Shown here: piece by piece, positions 17,477 through 26,449 of the stretch | Numbering within the stretch: the first letter of the stretch is position 1 | How the letters are laid out: the number at the start of each line of letters is the position of its first letter | Made by a program: the position numbers and the translations under genes | Source: an uncultured Prevotellaceae bacterium | GTDB lineage: Bacteria > Bacteroidota > Bacteroidia > Bacteroidales > Muribaculaceae | Direction of reading: 5' to 3' | DNA: 64,000 nucleotides | NCBI GenBank assembly: GCA_900318065.1 | Contig: ONIY01000009.1 | Coordinates: 1-64,000, forward strand | The notes under the pieces: model-generated | Told to the model about the DNA's origin: nothing | The model's database searches: none | The model's input: only the letters and a program-made list of their open reading frames with translations

Positions 17477-17484
17477 CAAAGGTA
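17477..17484 (-). promoter_or_regulatory. -7 box TACCTTTG for rpsF-rpsR-rplI
   Basis: The complement of CAAAGGTA; it matches TAnnTTTG and gives a leader of about 55 bases. Confidence 0.55.
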
Positions 17485-17610
17485 GTGAAAATCTTCCACC
17501 CACACAAGACCTGGCGCATCTTTTTTTGAAAAAATGATTTTAGCACCTCCCCATTGGACCCTGACTCTTTCCCTCTCACTTTCCCTCTCACTCCTCCCTC
17601 CCCTCACAAA

Positions 17611-17650
17611 AAATCGGACAAAAAGAACCGTCCCTTTTGTCCGATTTCTT
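17611..17650. terminator. Strong hairpin with T-runs between rpoD and rpsF
   Basis: A 13-bp perfect stem AAATCGGACAAAA/TTTTGTCCGATTT (17611-17623 with 17635-17647) with T-runs on both strands. It may be a second terminator for rpoD. No gene lies on the + strand before it. Confidence 0.65.
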
Positions 17651-17734
17651 TTTTTTGTCTTGACATTCTCTTTTGTTTTTTCGAGGGCTTTGGGGGCGGG
17701 CTATTTCTTGTGTGTGGGAAATGATGCGACCAAA

Positions 17735-17769
17735 AAATGCTCAACCGGCGTGTTGCTGGTTGAGCATTT
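17735..17769 (-). terminator. Terminator after rpoD
   Basis: A 12-bp stem AAATGCTCAACC/GGTTGAGCATTT (17735-17746 with 17758-17769); on the minus strand it is followed by a TTTTTT run, 70 bases beyond the rpoD stop. Confidence 0.8.
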
Positions 17770-17838
17770 ATTGCATTCTCTAGTAGTTCTTTAAAAATAC
17801 GGTTCGGCAGGGAACCGTTGAGTAGTGGTTGGGACTGA

Positions 17839-18696
17839 TTATCCCAGGTAAGATTTGAGCAGTTTGCTCTTCTGGCCCTTGAGGCGGCGGATGGCCTTCT
17901 CCTTGATTTGGCGCACGCGCTCGCGTGTGAGGTCAAACTTGGCGCCAATCTCCTCGAGAGTCATCTCCTGGCATCCAATGCCGAAGAACATCTTGAGGAT
18001 GTCGCGCTCGCGTGGCTGCAGCTGCTCAAGCGCGCGGTTCACTTCCTTGGAAAGCGACTCCTGGTTGAGCGACTGGTCGGCCATGGGTGAGTCCTCGTTG
18101 GGGAGCACGTCGAGCAAGCTGTTGTCCTCACCATCGACAAATGGCGCGTCGACCGACACGCTGCGTCCGCTCACCTTCATGGCGTCGGAAATCTTGTCGA
18201 CAGGGACGTCGAGTTGCTCGGCAAGCTCGGCTGCCGAGGGACGGCGCTCATGCTCTTGCTCAAAACGCGACTGGGCCTTGCTGATCTTGTTGATAGAGCC
18301 CACCTGGTTCAGGGGCAACCGCACGATGCGCGACTGCTCGGCAAGAGCTTGAAGGATTGACTGTCGAATCCACCAAACAGCATAGGAGATAAACTTGAAG
18401 CCACGGGTCTCGTCAAATTTCTGCGCTGCCTTAATCAGGCCTAAATTACCCTCGTCGATCAAGTCGGGAAGACTCAATCCCTGGTTCTGGTACTGCTTTG
18501 CTACCGAAACAACGAAACGCAGGTTGGCGCTCACAAGTTTTTCAAGAGCTTTTTGATCACCTTGTTTAATGCGCTGAGCCAGCTCGACTTCCTCGTCAAC
18601 GGTGATGAGGTCCTTGCGGCCTATCTCCTGCAAGTACTTGTCGAGTGATGCGCTCTCGCGATTGGTGATGGATTTGGTAATTTTTAATTGTCTCAT
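17839..18696 (-). CDS. rpoD: Primary sigma factor RpoD (short Bacteroidetes form)
   Basis: A 285-residue sigma-70 lacking region 1.1 and the large non-conserved insert, as is normal in Bacteroidetes. Region 1.2 is [20 protein letters not shown]; region 2 includes [20 protein letters not shown] and [19 protein letters not shown], the -7-binding helix with core-melting aromatics; region 3 follows; region 4.2 is [20 protein letters not shown]. This factor is what recognises the TAnnTTTG boxes throughout the window. It is transcribed alone with its own -7 box (18721-18728), and a decameric repeat array lies 73 bases further upstream. Confidence 0.95.
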   Translation of the reverse strand: MRQLKITKSITNRESASLDKYLQEIGRKDLITVDEEVELAQRIKQGDQKALEKLVSANLRFVVSVAKQYQNQGLSLPDLIDEGNLGLIKAAQKFDETRGFKFISYAVWWIRQSILQALAEQSRIVRLPLNQVGSINKISKAQSRFEQEHERRPSAAELAEQLDVPVDKISDAMKVSGRSVSVDAPFVDGEDNSLLDVLPNEDSPMADQSLNQESLSKEVNRALEQLQPRERDILKMFFGIGCQEMTLEEIGAKFDLTRERVRQIKEKAIRRLKGQKSKLLKSYLG

Positions 18697-18720
18697 ACTG
18701 AAATGTAGAGTTTAAGCTTG

Positions 18721-18728
18721 CAAAATTA
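18721..18728 (-). promoter_or_regulatory. -7 box TAATTTTG for rpoD
   Basis: The complement of CAAAATTA, giving a leader of about 20 bases. Confidence 0.55.
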
Positions 18729-18800
18729 CAAAACTTTCCTCAACTAAGATGCATAAAAGCATCAAAAAGTTCAACTTGTTAACTTTGTTTAACGATTTAG

Positions 18801-18868
18801 GTGGATAGGAGTGGATAGGAATGGATAGGAGTGGGGTAGGAATGGGTAGGGGTGGATAGGGGTGAGGT
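18801..18868. repeat. G-rich 10-bp tandem repeat upstream of rpoD
   Basis: GTGGATAGGA occurs twice exactly (18801, 18811), then ATGGATAGGA (18821), and three degenerate units to about 18860. The 10-base period equals one DNA helical turn. On the minus strand each unit carries TATCCAC, the core of a DnaA box, but the flanks do not match the full consensus. Confidence 0.8.
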
Positions 18869-18897
18869 GCTGTGAGTTGTCTTTTTTTCTTGTGTCA

Positions 18898-18934
18898 ATA
18901 AAAGCGGGCGGCCACCAGTGCCACCCGCTTTAGT
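18898..18934 (-). terminator. Terminator after the HtrA-type protease gene
   Basis: AAAGCGGG and CCCGCTTT (18901-18908 with 18924-18931) enclose an additional GGC/GCC pairing; a TTTT run follows on the minus strand. Confidence 0.75.
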
Positions 18935-18977
18935 AATTATCAAAAAACTTGTGCTTATGAGTATAATTCTTTCTGTG

Positions 18978-20546
18978 TTATTCTTCCTCGTCGGCAAGGT
19001 CAACGGCACGATAAACCTTCTTGCCTGTGGTGGTGATGCCGGTGATGAACATCACCTTGTCACTCTCCTTGTCGCGCATGATGGCGTTGTAGATGTCCTC
19101 TACCTCGTCCTGGTTGTTGACGCGCATGTTGTTGATGTCGGTGATGATAAATCCGTTGCCTATGCCTGCCTCTTTAAACTTGCCGGCCTTGACGCCGCTC
19201 ACCTTAACGCCGTTGCTTATGCCCAGCTCCTCTTTCTCCTCGGCAGTGAGGGGAGTGAAGGCGCATCCCAGCGAGGTGAAGTCGCTGCTCTTGGTGATGC
19301 GAGTGGTGCCCTGGTCGTTCTTGAAGGTGACGTTGGCGGTCTTGAGGCTGTTGTCGCGGTAGTACTTGATGGTTGCCTTGTCGCCAGGACGCAGCTTGCT
19401 CATTTCCTCAAGCATCTGGGCTCCGTTCTTGATGGTGGCACCGTTGAGTTCCACGATTACGTCGCCCTCGCGCAGTCCGGCTTCCTTGGCGGCGCTGCGG
19501 TCGTTCACCTTATTTACATATACGCCCTCGGTGGTGGCGGTGATGTCGTTCTCCTTGGCATTCTCGGCACTGAGCTCGGTGAACTGGATGCCGAGCACTG
19601 CGCGCTGCACGGTGCCATACTGCTTGATGTCGGTGATGATTTTCTTGACTACCGACGATGGAATGGCAAACGAGTGGCCCGAGTAGTTGCCGGTTTGCGA
19701 ATAGATCATGGTGTTGATGCCAATGAGTTCGCCTTCAACGTTGACGAGTGCGCCACCACTGTTGCCGGGGTTGACTGCCGCGTCGTGCTGGATGAACGAC
19801 TCGATGCCCATGTTGTTGCCCTTGTTGATGCCACGTGCCTTGGCACTGACGATACCAGCGGTGACAGTTGAGTTGAGGCCGAAGGGGTTGCCCACGGCGA
19901 GCACCCATTCGCCCACCTTCACGTTGTCGCTGTTGCCAAAGACGATGGGGGTGAGCTTGGTTGCCGAGATTTTGAGCAGCGCAATGTCGGTGTTGGGATC
20001 GGTGCCTATCACTCGTGCGTTGAACTTGCGGTTGTCGTTGAGGGTGATCTCGAGCTTCTCGGCGCCATCCACCACGTGGTTGTTGGTGACGATATAGCCG
20101 TCTTCACTGATGATTACGCCCGAACCCGAGCCCATGGCCTGTGGCTCGCTCTTCCTTTGCTGCTGTTGCTGCTGGCGGCGTTGTGAGCCTCCCTGCCCGC
20201 CAAAGCCGGGACCAAAGAAGAACTCAAATGGGTCGAAGTCGCTGCCGTAGTATTGTTGCTGACGTGGGGTGGCAAATGACTTGATGCTCACTACCGAGTT
20301 GATAGTGCTCTCGGCGGCGGCTGTGAAGTCGAGCGCGCCATTATATCGGCTGGGAGCCGAAGCTGTTCTTGTTGAAGTCTTGACGATGCCCTCGTCTTTC
20401 ACTTGCTCTTGCTTTTGAGCGTCGTTGCCCGACTGGATGTAAATGTCTCTAACTTTCTCCACACCCGAGGTGGCGAGAAGGGTGGTGGCCGATCCCAGGA
20501 CCGAGGCCGCTACCATCATTAAAGCTAATTTCTTAGTGTTTGTCAT
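18978..20546 (-). CDS. Periplasmic serine protease of the Do/HtrA (DegQ-like) family
   Basis: A 522-residue exported chaperone-protease that degrades misfolded envelope proteins. It has a signal peptide (MTNTKKLALMMVAASVLGSA) and a trypsin-like domain with the triad H157 (VTNNHVVDG), D187 (NTDIALL) and S263 (NPGNSGGAL). PDZ1 runs about 310-400 (VNDRSAAKEAGLREGDVIVE) and PDZ2 about 430-515 (KEAGIGNGFIITDINNMRV). A flexible Gly/Gln-rich stretch (about 101-132) sits in the LA-loop region. The domain set matches DegP/DegQ. It stands alone, with a terminator downstream; no exact TAnnTTTG box was found, and this type of gene is often under envelope-stress control. Confidence 0.93.
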   Translation of the reverse strand: MTNTKKLALMMVAASVLGSATTLLATSGVEKVRDIYIQSGNDAQKQEQVKDEGIVKTSTRTASAPSRYNGALDFTAAAESTINSVVSIKSFATPRQQQYYGSDFDPFEFFFGPGFGGQGGSQRRQQQQQQRKSEPQAMGSGSGVIISEDGYIVTNNHVVDGAEKLEITLNDNRKFNARVIGTDPNTDIALLKISATKLTPIVFGNSDNVKVGEWVLAVGNPFGLNSTVTAGIVSAKARGINKGNNMGIESFIQHDAAVNPGNSGGALVNVEGELIGINTMIYSQTGNYSGHSFAIPSSVVKKIITDIKQYGTVQRAVLGIQFTELSAENAKENDITATTEGVYVNKVNDRSAAKEAGLREGDVIVELNGATIKNGAQMLEEMSKLRPGDKATIKYYRDNSLKTANVTFKNDQGTTRITKSSDFTSLGCAFTPLTAEEKEELGISNGVKVSGVKAGKFKEAGIGNGFIITDINNMRVNNQDEVEDIYNAIMRDKESDKVMFITGITTTGKKVYRAVDLADEEE

Positions 20547-20777
20547 AATAGTATGTGTTAAAATTTTGGTCGAATTTAAAACTGCAATAGTTAAAATTAA
20601 CTTTTACATTTCGAACGTAAAGTTACATGCAATTATTGCAACAACAATGCCCGAAGTGCTGATTTTAAACTAAATTAAGACCACTGGGCGATGTTTTTTG
20701 TTTCTTTAATAAAGAAAACGCCAAAAAGTCGATTATGTACTTTTTTGTCATGACAAGTTCTGTTGCATAGCAGAGCC
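20547..20777. other. Intergenic region upstream of the HtrA-type gene
   Basis: AT-rich, with a small inverted repeat GCAATTATTGC near 20630. No gene or exact -7 box is visible. Confidence 0.5.
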
Positions 20778-20873
20778 CTATATATATAAATATGTGTGCT
20801 GTGATGACGATTGCCCACCGCGTCCTTCGATGCCTTGTGCCCAACTTGTTGGCTCTACAGCTTGTGTCTTCAT
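20778..20873 (-). CDS. Possible 31-residue peptide
   Basis: An ATG at 20871-20873 opens MKTQAVEPTSWAQGIEGRG and continues for 12 more residues ending in TYLYI. It lies between divergent genes, opposite to the lipoprotein promoter. It has no signal peptide or membrane segment, and a partial -7-like TACTTTTT lies upstream. The composition is more protein-like than most short frames, but I do not recognise it and it may be chance. Confidence 0.2.
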   Translation of the reverse strand: MKTQAVEPTSWAQGIEGRGGQSSSQHTYLYI

Positions 20874-20927
20874 GATTTTTTCTTTGAATTTTATAATGAA
20901 TAATGTTTCTATTATCTGAAAAAGTAG

Positions 20928-20935
20928 TAATTTTG
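20928..20935 (+). promoter_or_regulatory. -7 box TAATTTTG for the 202-residue lipoprotein
   Basis: Matches TAnnTTTG, 30 bases before the ATG at 20965. Confidence 0.55.
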
Positions 20936-20964
20936 CAGCCAATAAATCACAAAATGACATAATT

Positions 20965-21573
20965 ATGAGACTAAAATCTATATTCTTTATTATATCAGTT
21001 ATTGTATTATCGAGCTGCTCCTTCTCGGCTCACATTGGGACAGAATCGTCGGATGCCGACTCAACTAAGGTTGATACTACCGCTAGCGTAAAGATTCAGG
21101 ACACTTTCTTCGACACCAAGTTTGGCGCTTCGGTTGATGAAGTTATTAGCAACTTTGCCAATCATGGTTTCTCGATAGATTCTACTCTGCGTTCCGACAA
21201 TTGGATGCCGTTCAACTACGACAAAGGCGATACCTACAAATTTGGCGGACTGGACTGGGAAGAGATGAATGTGTATACTACCAATGGGAAATTCAGTTCC
21301 ATCACTTTTTATAACCCCTTCGACGACAAAGCCACCGCTATGGAGGTGTTTAAACAAATTGAGTCGGTTGTATCAGGGAAATATAAACTGGAACAAGTTG
21401 AGCCTGACGATTCTCTTACCTATGTTGTGAAACGGGCATTGGGCAGCAACGGCTGTACATTGGTTATAGGCTGTGAAAAATATCAGACAGTCAATAATGA
21501 TACTCTTTATACTGCCTATCTGAGTTATCACGACTCGGCTCTCGAAGATGATGAAGACTCCGACGAACTTTAA
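20965..21573 (+). CDS. Lipoprotein of unknown function
   Basis: A 202-residue protein with a lipoprotein signal: MRLKSIFFIISVIVLSSCSF, lipobox LSSC with C18 as the lipidated residue. The mature part has an alternating alpha-beta pattern (FGASVDEVISNFANHGF, then LDWEEMNVYTTNGKFSSITFY) and an acidic C-terminus (ALEDDEDSDEL). I recognise no Pfam family; the pattern of a short helix followed by antiparallel strands is reminiscent of small periplasmic BLIP/SmpA-like folds, a weak analogy. Its promoter is at 20928-20935, and a strong hairpin follows at 21685-21720. Confidence 0.6.
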   Translation: MRLKSIFFIISVIVLSSCSFSAHIGTESSDADSTKVDTTASVKIQDTFFDTKFGASVDEVISNFANHGFSIDSTLRSDNWMPFNYDKGDTYKFGGLDWEEMNVYTTNGKFSSITFYNPFDDKATAMEVFKQIESVVSGKYKLEQVEPDDSLTYVVKRALGSNGCTLVIGCEKYQTVNNDTLYTAYLSYHDSALEDDEDSDEL

Positions 21574-21684
21574 TTTGTGAGGGTCTATATATGATATCGC
21601 AGGTGGGGTGATAGAGATTTTGTGGTTCAGTAGCCGTGGCTTTATGCTAACCGAGAACTAACATTCATCTGCCTGCATAACGCT

Positions 21685-21720
21685 AGAAGAGGGCGCATCT
21701 TCAAGGATGCGCCCTCTTCT
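21685..21720. terminator. Strong 15-bp hairpin between convergent genes
   Basis: AGAAGAGGGCGCATC and GATGCGCCCTCTTCT (21685-21699 with 21706-21720) with a 6-base loop. It has no long T-run, but its place between two 3' ends fits termination of both. Confidence 0.65.
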
Positions 21721-21802
21721 TATCCACTGGAAGCAAGGAGATTGAGTCTTGCTGCAAATCGTTCATGATTGGCATGAACATTGAGCAGACTCAATTCTTT
21801 TC

Positions 21803-23239
21803 TCACTTAACCAATACTTTCTTTCCCTTCTCGATTACGATGCCACGATAGTTGCTGTCGACGGGTTGACCCAGGAGGTTGTAGCGCTGGGTGCTGCCGT
21901 TGTTGTCAACATTAATGTCGTTGATGGCGGTTTGTGATCCTGCTGGGATGTAGATAACCTCGCCCAGCGATGGGTTGTCGGCTCTGTCAACAACCACCTC
22001 GGCGATGTGCTCGAAATCTTGAACCTCAACATTCCAAGTGTTGCCTTGGGCATAGCTGGTATTGGCAGTGCTGTTGTACCAGTCATACTTCACAAAAGGA
22101 TCGCCATTGCCGTTGTCAACAAACACGTTCTCTCCGGGGTTGTATTCAATGTCTTTTTCTTCACCCAGGTAGCCAGCGTTGATCTCAACGTTGCCAATCA
22201 CAGTGACGCCCCACACGTTGCCCTGAATGAGGTTGCCCTGCATGTAGGCCTTGGCAATGATGCCCTCACCCGTTGAGTTGCAGGTGATGTTGAGACCGCT
22301 GCCGCCGTTGTTGGGGTTGTTGATGTACTTGTTGTTGAGCACGGTGTTGCCTATCATGCGCACGTTGCCAGGACCGGTGAGGGTGATGCCATAAGAGCAG
22401 TCCTCGATAAAGTTGTTGGTAACATACAGTGTGCCTGTGGGAGGATTTCCGAGCAGGCAAGCCAGTGCGATACCACCCGAGCGTGTCTCGGCAGCTGCAC
22501 CGTGCACTTGATTGCCTTCGATAATGATGTCGTAAGGACCAGTGGCACTCATGTTGATGCCAGGATAGAGGCGGTTGCTTGGTGTGGGCTTGTTGATGAT
22601 GTTGTCCTTGATGGTGATACCGCAAGCCACATTGGCACCACTTGCTACGGCCGAGAGGGTGGGGTTCTCAAACACGCAGTTCTCAACCAGGTTGCCCTTG
22701 CTCAGCGAGGTGAAGTTGATAACTGCATTACCGCCCTTGGTGTTGTGGTTGTTGAAGGTGCAGCCTGTAACAGTGAGGCAGCCTTCCTCGGTGCCGTTGC
22801 CATAGTTGATGCCCACATAGTTGAACTCGCTGCCAGTGATGGTAGCGCTAGCGCCTTCCTGGTACATGCGGAATCCCTTGGCTGTTCCTTCCGAGCCCTC
22901 GGCAGCACCAATGGTAGCGCCAGTGATGGTGAGGTTGCCATTAACCTCCATCGTTGTCGAGCCACCAAAGAGCAGAGTCTCACCTTCGCTGATTACCAGG
23001 TCGCCATTGATGGTAAAGTAGGTCTTGGTGAGAACGATGTTGTCGTTGTCAAATCCCAGGCCACTAACGCCCTCGGGCAGAGACGCTGGCAGATTGATGA
23101 CATAAGCGCCATCAACTACAGCAACACCAGTGCCGTCTTCCATAACGGGAACCAGCGTGGCAAGATCGCTGAGTGTGTAAGTGTTGGCACTTGCCATCAT
23201 TGCAATTGCCATAAAGCATAGAGTAAAAATTTTCTTCAT
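21803..23239 (-). CDS. Secreted right-handed beta-helix protein with type IX-like C-terminus
   Basis: A 478-residue exported protein. The start is the ATG at 23239, giving the signal peptide MKKIFTLCFMAIAMMASA; the frame extends to 23278, but those 13 codons precede the signal. From about residue 60 it is a parallel beta-helix built of short turns rich in Asn and Gly (ITGATIGAAEGSEG, NNFIEDCSYGITLTG, VRMIGNTVLNNKYINN). The last about 40 residues (QRYNLLGQPVDSNYRGIVIE, ending KVLVK) resemble a type IX sorting domain. Beta-helix proteins of this kind often bind or cleave polysaccharides; no catalytic residues can be named here. The -7 box is at 23314-23321. Confidence 0.75.
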   Translation of the reverse strand: MKKIFTLCFMAIAMMASANTYTLSDLATLVPVMEDGTGVAVVDGAYVINLPASLPEGVSGLGFDNDNIVLTKTYFTINGDLVISEGETLLFGGSTTMEVNGNLTITGATIGAAEGSEGTAKGFRMYQEGASATITGSEFNYVGINYGNGTEEGCLTVTGCTFNNHNTKGGNAVINFTSLSKGNLVENCVFENPTLSAVASGANVACGITIKDNIINKPTPSNRLYPGINMSATGPYDIIIEGNQVHGAAAETRSGGIALACLLGNPPTGTLYVTNNFIEDCSYGITLTGPGNVRMIGNTVLNNKYINNPNNGGSGLNITCNSTGEGIIAKAYMQGNLIQGNVWGVTVIGNVEINAGYLGEEKDIEYNPGENVFVDNGNGDPFVKYDWYNSTANTSYAQGNTWNVEVQDFEHIAEVVVDRADNPSLGEVIYIPAGSQTAINDINVDNNGSTQRYNLLGQPVDSNYRGIVIEKGKKVLVK

Positions 23240-23313
23240 GTGTAAAGGTGTAAAAAAGTTAATAAAAAAATAATGCACGCTATGATTTGTGACAGTGTGA
23301 AACTGCCCCTGTG

Positions 23314-23321
23314 CAAAGGTA
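23314..23321 (-). promoter_or_regulatory. -7 box TACCTTTG for the beta-helix gene
   Basis: The complement of CAAAGGTA, giving a leader of about 70 bases to the ATG at 23239. Confidence 0.55.
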
Positions 23322-23525
23322 ATACGTGTTTTTCAAAATAGCAAATTTATGGGATTGTTTTCAATGTCGGGCAAAGTGAATTCAGTGAGTGCTGTTGTTT
23401 TGCTATATAAATCTTTTTCTTTCCCCCTCATTCTCTTGGCACTAAGATCATGGCAAATGCATGTTGCTCTCCTTAAAAAGTAATAAATATTTTGCTAGCA
23501 GTTAACTTGTTTGGACAAAAGTTGC

Positions 23526-23533
23526 TATCTTTG
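23526..23533 (+). promoter_or_regulatory. -7 box TATCTTTG for the porin-SBP-symporter run
   Basis: Matches TAnnTTTG and lies 12 bases before the porin ATG at 23545, so the leader is short. Confidence 0.55.
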
Positions 23534-23544
23534 CATTTTGATAT

Positions 23545-25563
23545 ATGAAGAACGAAAACTATACACACATAATATTGACCCTGTTCCTGGCAGTGATGGT
23601 GGTGACTATGAGCAATGCGCAAGTGCTCACGACCGCTAAGCCCGACAAGACGCCTGTTGGCAAGAAGGTGAAGGTGGAACCCAGTTATGCCTGGAGCATC
23701 AGCGAGCCGCTGGGACTGCACTATGAGTCGACCATCGACACCTTGCTCCTGAACTACCACAAGCAGTGGGTGCCGTCGATGCAGAGCAATGCATGGGCAA
23801 CGACTGGTAACTTTGGATCCTCGGGCCAGAACCAAATATTCTTTGAGCGCAAGTCCACTAGCGACTTCTTCTTTGAGGATGCAATCGACAACTGGCTTCC
23901 CAGCGTGTCGACCCAGCGCTATTACAACACCCGCATCCCCATGACCTTGATATCACACACCACTGGCGGCAATAAATACAGCAACCAGGACCGCACCCAG
24001 GTGACTTTCTCGGGCAATGTGGGCAAGCCCCTGCAACTGGGAGGAGCAATCGACTATATCTATTCTAAAGGCTCTTATAACAATCAAGCCGACAAGAACT
24101 TCCGCTGGAGCCTCTTTGGCAGCTACATTGGCGACCGCTATGAGATGCAGGCGTTCTTCAACAGCTACAACTACCTGAGCAAGGAGAATGGCGGCATCAC
24201 CAATGACCTCTACATCACTAATCCCTCGAAGGTTCAGGGAGGAGAGTCGAAGGTCGACAACAAGAGTATCCCCACCTATCTCACCGCTGCACAGAGCAAG
24301 CTCTCGGGACTGGAACTTTACATGAACCACAGCTATAACGTGGGTCATTACCGCTATCAGCGCGACTCGGTGACCGACACCATCATTGGCCGCACCTATA
24401 TCCCGGTAACACGCTTCATCTGGACCTTCGACTTCAAGCGTGGCAAGCACAAGTTCACCAACGGGAACGGCCAGCAAGACACCGCCTATTTTGCCAGCAC
24501 CTATCTGGGACTGGGTGGCACCGATGAGGCCACCAGCTACTGGCGCTTGCGCAACACGGTGGGAATATCGCTGCTCGAGGGTTTTAATAAATATGCCAAG
24601 TTTGGCTTTGCGCTTTACGGCACCCACGAGATGCGCCGTTACACCCAGGTGGTGGATAGCGTGAGCGGCAAGGAACTGCCCGAAGGGCTGGTGTCACTGC
24701 CTGTGACTGTTGACCCGCGCGCCACGCAACAACTGCTGTGGCTTGGCGGCCAGCTCACCAAGCAGCGCGGCTCGATATTGACCTACAGCGCCACAGCACA
24801 GTTTGGCGTGCTGGGCGACGTGGCAGGCGACATCGATGTGGAGGGAAACATCAACACCCGCTTCAAGCTCCTGGGCGACACGGTGAACCTGCGCGCCTAT
24901 GGATATTTCAAGAATCTGGCACCTCCCTATCTGCTCAAGAAGTTCATCTCCAATCACTTTGCCTGGGACAACGACTTCTCTAAGGTGCAGCGGCTGCGGC
25001 TGGGCGGCATGCTCGAGCTGCCGTGGATTCACACCCGCCTGAATGTGGGGTATGAGACTCTTAACAAATATGTGTATTTCAACAACCTGGCGATGCCCGA
25101 GCAGAGCACCAGCGCTGTCCATGTGCTGCACGCCTCGCTGAGCAACCACCTGAGATTTGGCATTTTCAACTGGGACAACGACATCAACTACCAGACTTCG
25201 TCTAACGATGAGGTTCTCCCCCTGCCCAAGTTCTCGATATACAGCAACATATACCTTCTCTTCAAGGTGGCGCGCGTGCTCGACGTGCAGGTGGGTGTTG
25301 ACTGCAACTACTACACCAAGTACTACGCGCCAAGCTACAGCCCTGCAACTATGGTGTTCTACAATCAGCGTGAAAACGAATGTGGCAATTTTGCCTTTGC
25401 CAATGTATATGCCAACTTCAAACTCAAGAAGGCCCGTTTCTTTATCATGTACAGCCATGCCAACAAAGGTCTGGTGGGTGGCGACAACTATTTCTCAATA
25501 CCGCATTATCCACTCAATCCAGGGCGTTTCCAGTTTGGAGTCTCGGTCGATTTTGTAAACTAA
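23545..25563 (+). CDS. Putative outer-membrane porin (Porin_10 type)
   Basis: A 672-residue outer-membrane beta-barrel. The signal peptide covers about residues 1-26 (HIILTLFLAVMVVTMSNAQV). The rest alternates polar and aromatic residues in strand-length blocks, with the phylum-typical N-terminal segment WSISEPLGLHYESTIDTLLL and the C-terminal strand FQFGVSVDFVN ending in an aromatic-plus-polar pair. This matches the Bacteroidetes Porin_10 family, which forms general diffusion or substrate-specific channels. It is followed after 16 bases by a periplasmic binding protein and then a symporter, so the three may share a substrate. Confidence 0.78.
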   Translation: MKNENYTHIILTLFLAVMVVTMSNAQVLTTAKPDKTPVGKKVKVEPSYAWSISEPLGLHYESTIDTLLLNYHKQWVPSMQSNAWATTGNFGSSGQNQIFFERKSTSDFFFEDAIDNWLPSVSTQRYYNTRIPMTLISHTTGGNKYSNQDRTQVTFSGNVGKPLQLGGAIDYIYSKGSYNNQADKNFRWSLFGSYIGDRYEMQAFFNSYNYLSKENGGITNDLYITNPSKVQGGESKVDNKSIPTYLTAAQSKLSGLELYMNHSYNVGHYRYQRDSVTDTIIGRTYIPVTRFIWTFDFKRGKHKFTNGNGQQDTAYFASTYLGLGGTDEATSYWRLRNTVGISLLEGFNKYAKFGFALYGTHEMRRYTQVVDSVSGKELPEGLVSLPVTVDPRATQQLLWLGGQLTKQRGSILTYSATAQFGVLGDVAGDIDVEGNINTRFKLLGDTVNLRAYGYFKNLAPPYLLKKFISNHFAWDNDFSKVQRLRLGGMLELPWIHTRLNVGYETLNKYVYFNNLAMPEQSTSAVHVLHASLSNHLRFGIFNWDNDINYQTSSNDEVLPLPKFSIYSNIYLLFKVARVLDVQVGVDCNYYTKYYAPSYSPATMVFYNQRENECGNFAFANVYANFKLKKARFFIMYSHANKGLVGGDNYFSIPHYPLNPGRFQFGVSVDFVN

Positions 25564-25579
25564 TAAATGATAGAAAAAG

Positions 25580-26416
25580 ATGCTCAAGAAGATAAATCCT
25601 AAAAAGAAATGGCAACTGTGGCTCTATGCTGCACTCTTGCTGCTGGCAATAGTGGCGATGGTGCTGCTGCGCAACTGCAACAGCAACGAGGGATTGATGG
25701 GCGCTCACAGCCGCACTGTCAAGGCGAGCAGTGGCGACACCATCGACGTGGCAATAGAGTACTCGCCATTGTCGTTCTACACCTATGGCGACACAACTGG
25801 AGGTTTCAACTACGAGTTCCTGAGACTTATCTCACACACCTGTGGCCTCAAGTTCAAGTATCACCCCATCGTGAGCCTGCAAGTGGCGCTCGAGGGCTTG
25901 AAGCAGGGCACCTACGACGTGATGGCGGCGCAGTTCCCCGTCACCCGGGCCAACAAGGAGCATTACCTGTTCACCTCGGCGCTATATCTCGACAACCAGG
26001 TGCTCGTTCAGCGCATCGACTCGGGAATGGTAATCAACAGCCAGCTCGACCTTGCCGGCGACACTGTCAACATTGTGAAGGGGTCGCCCATGGGCGAGCG
26101 CATAATGAGTCTCTCGCGTGAGATAGGCGACACCATCTATGTGGTTCAGGACTCGGTCTATGGCCCCGAGCAGCTGTTCCTGATGGTTGCCACTGGCGAT
26201 ATAAAGTATGCGGTGATCAACGAGTCGATAGCCAAGAAACTTGCCGCCTCTCACCCCAATGTGGATGTGTCGAAGGCCATCAGTTTCACACAGTTCCAGT
26301 CACTCACCCTCGACAAGGGCAACAAGCAACTGTGCGACAAGCTCAACGAGTGCATCCTCAAGGTTAAGAAGATGCCCGAGTACAACGCCTTGCTAAGAAA
26401 ATACTTCACACAATAA
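25580..26416 (+). CDS. Membrane-anchored periplasmic substrate-binding protein (SBP_bac_3 type)
   Basis: A 278-residue protein with an N-terminal membrane segment (LWLYAALLLLAIVAMVLL, about 10-27) and a family-3 solute-binding domain. Segments YSPLSFYTYGDTTGGFNYEF and LEGLKQGTYDVMAAQFPVT are the usual ligand-site strands; the C-terminal NECILKVKKMPEYNALLRKY helix is also typical. The cysteine after the anchor (LLRNC) does not fit a lipobox, so it probably remains an inner-membrane anchor. Related domains bind amino acids or form part of lytic transglycosylase MltF, but no transglycosylase domain is present. No ABC permease or ATPase is nearby; instead a Na+-coupled symporter follows after 33 bases. 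Confidence 0.75.
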   Translation: MLKKINPKKKWQLWLYAALLLLAIVAMVLLRNCNSNEGLMGAHSRTVKASSGDTIDVAIEYSPLSFYTYGDTTGGFNYEFLRLISHTCGLKFKYHPIVSLQVALEGLKQGTYDVMAAQFPVTRANKEHYLFTSALYLDNQVLVQRIDSGMVINSQLDLAGDTVNIVKGSPMGERIMSLSREIGDTIYVVQDSVYGPEQLFLMVATGDIKYAVINESIAKKLAASHPNVDVSKAISFTQFQSLTLDKGNKQLCDKLNECILKVKKMPEYNALLRKYFTQ

Positions 26417-26449
26417 ATTGCTCACCAATCTCAAATTCCCCCCTCCAGC

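Noticed and set aside
17534..17794. An 86-codon + strand frame between rpsF and rpoD
   Set aside because: It runs through two terminator hairpins and a TCCCTCTCACTT repeat; no promoter or recognisable protein features.
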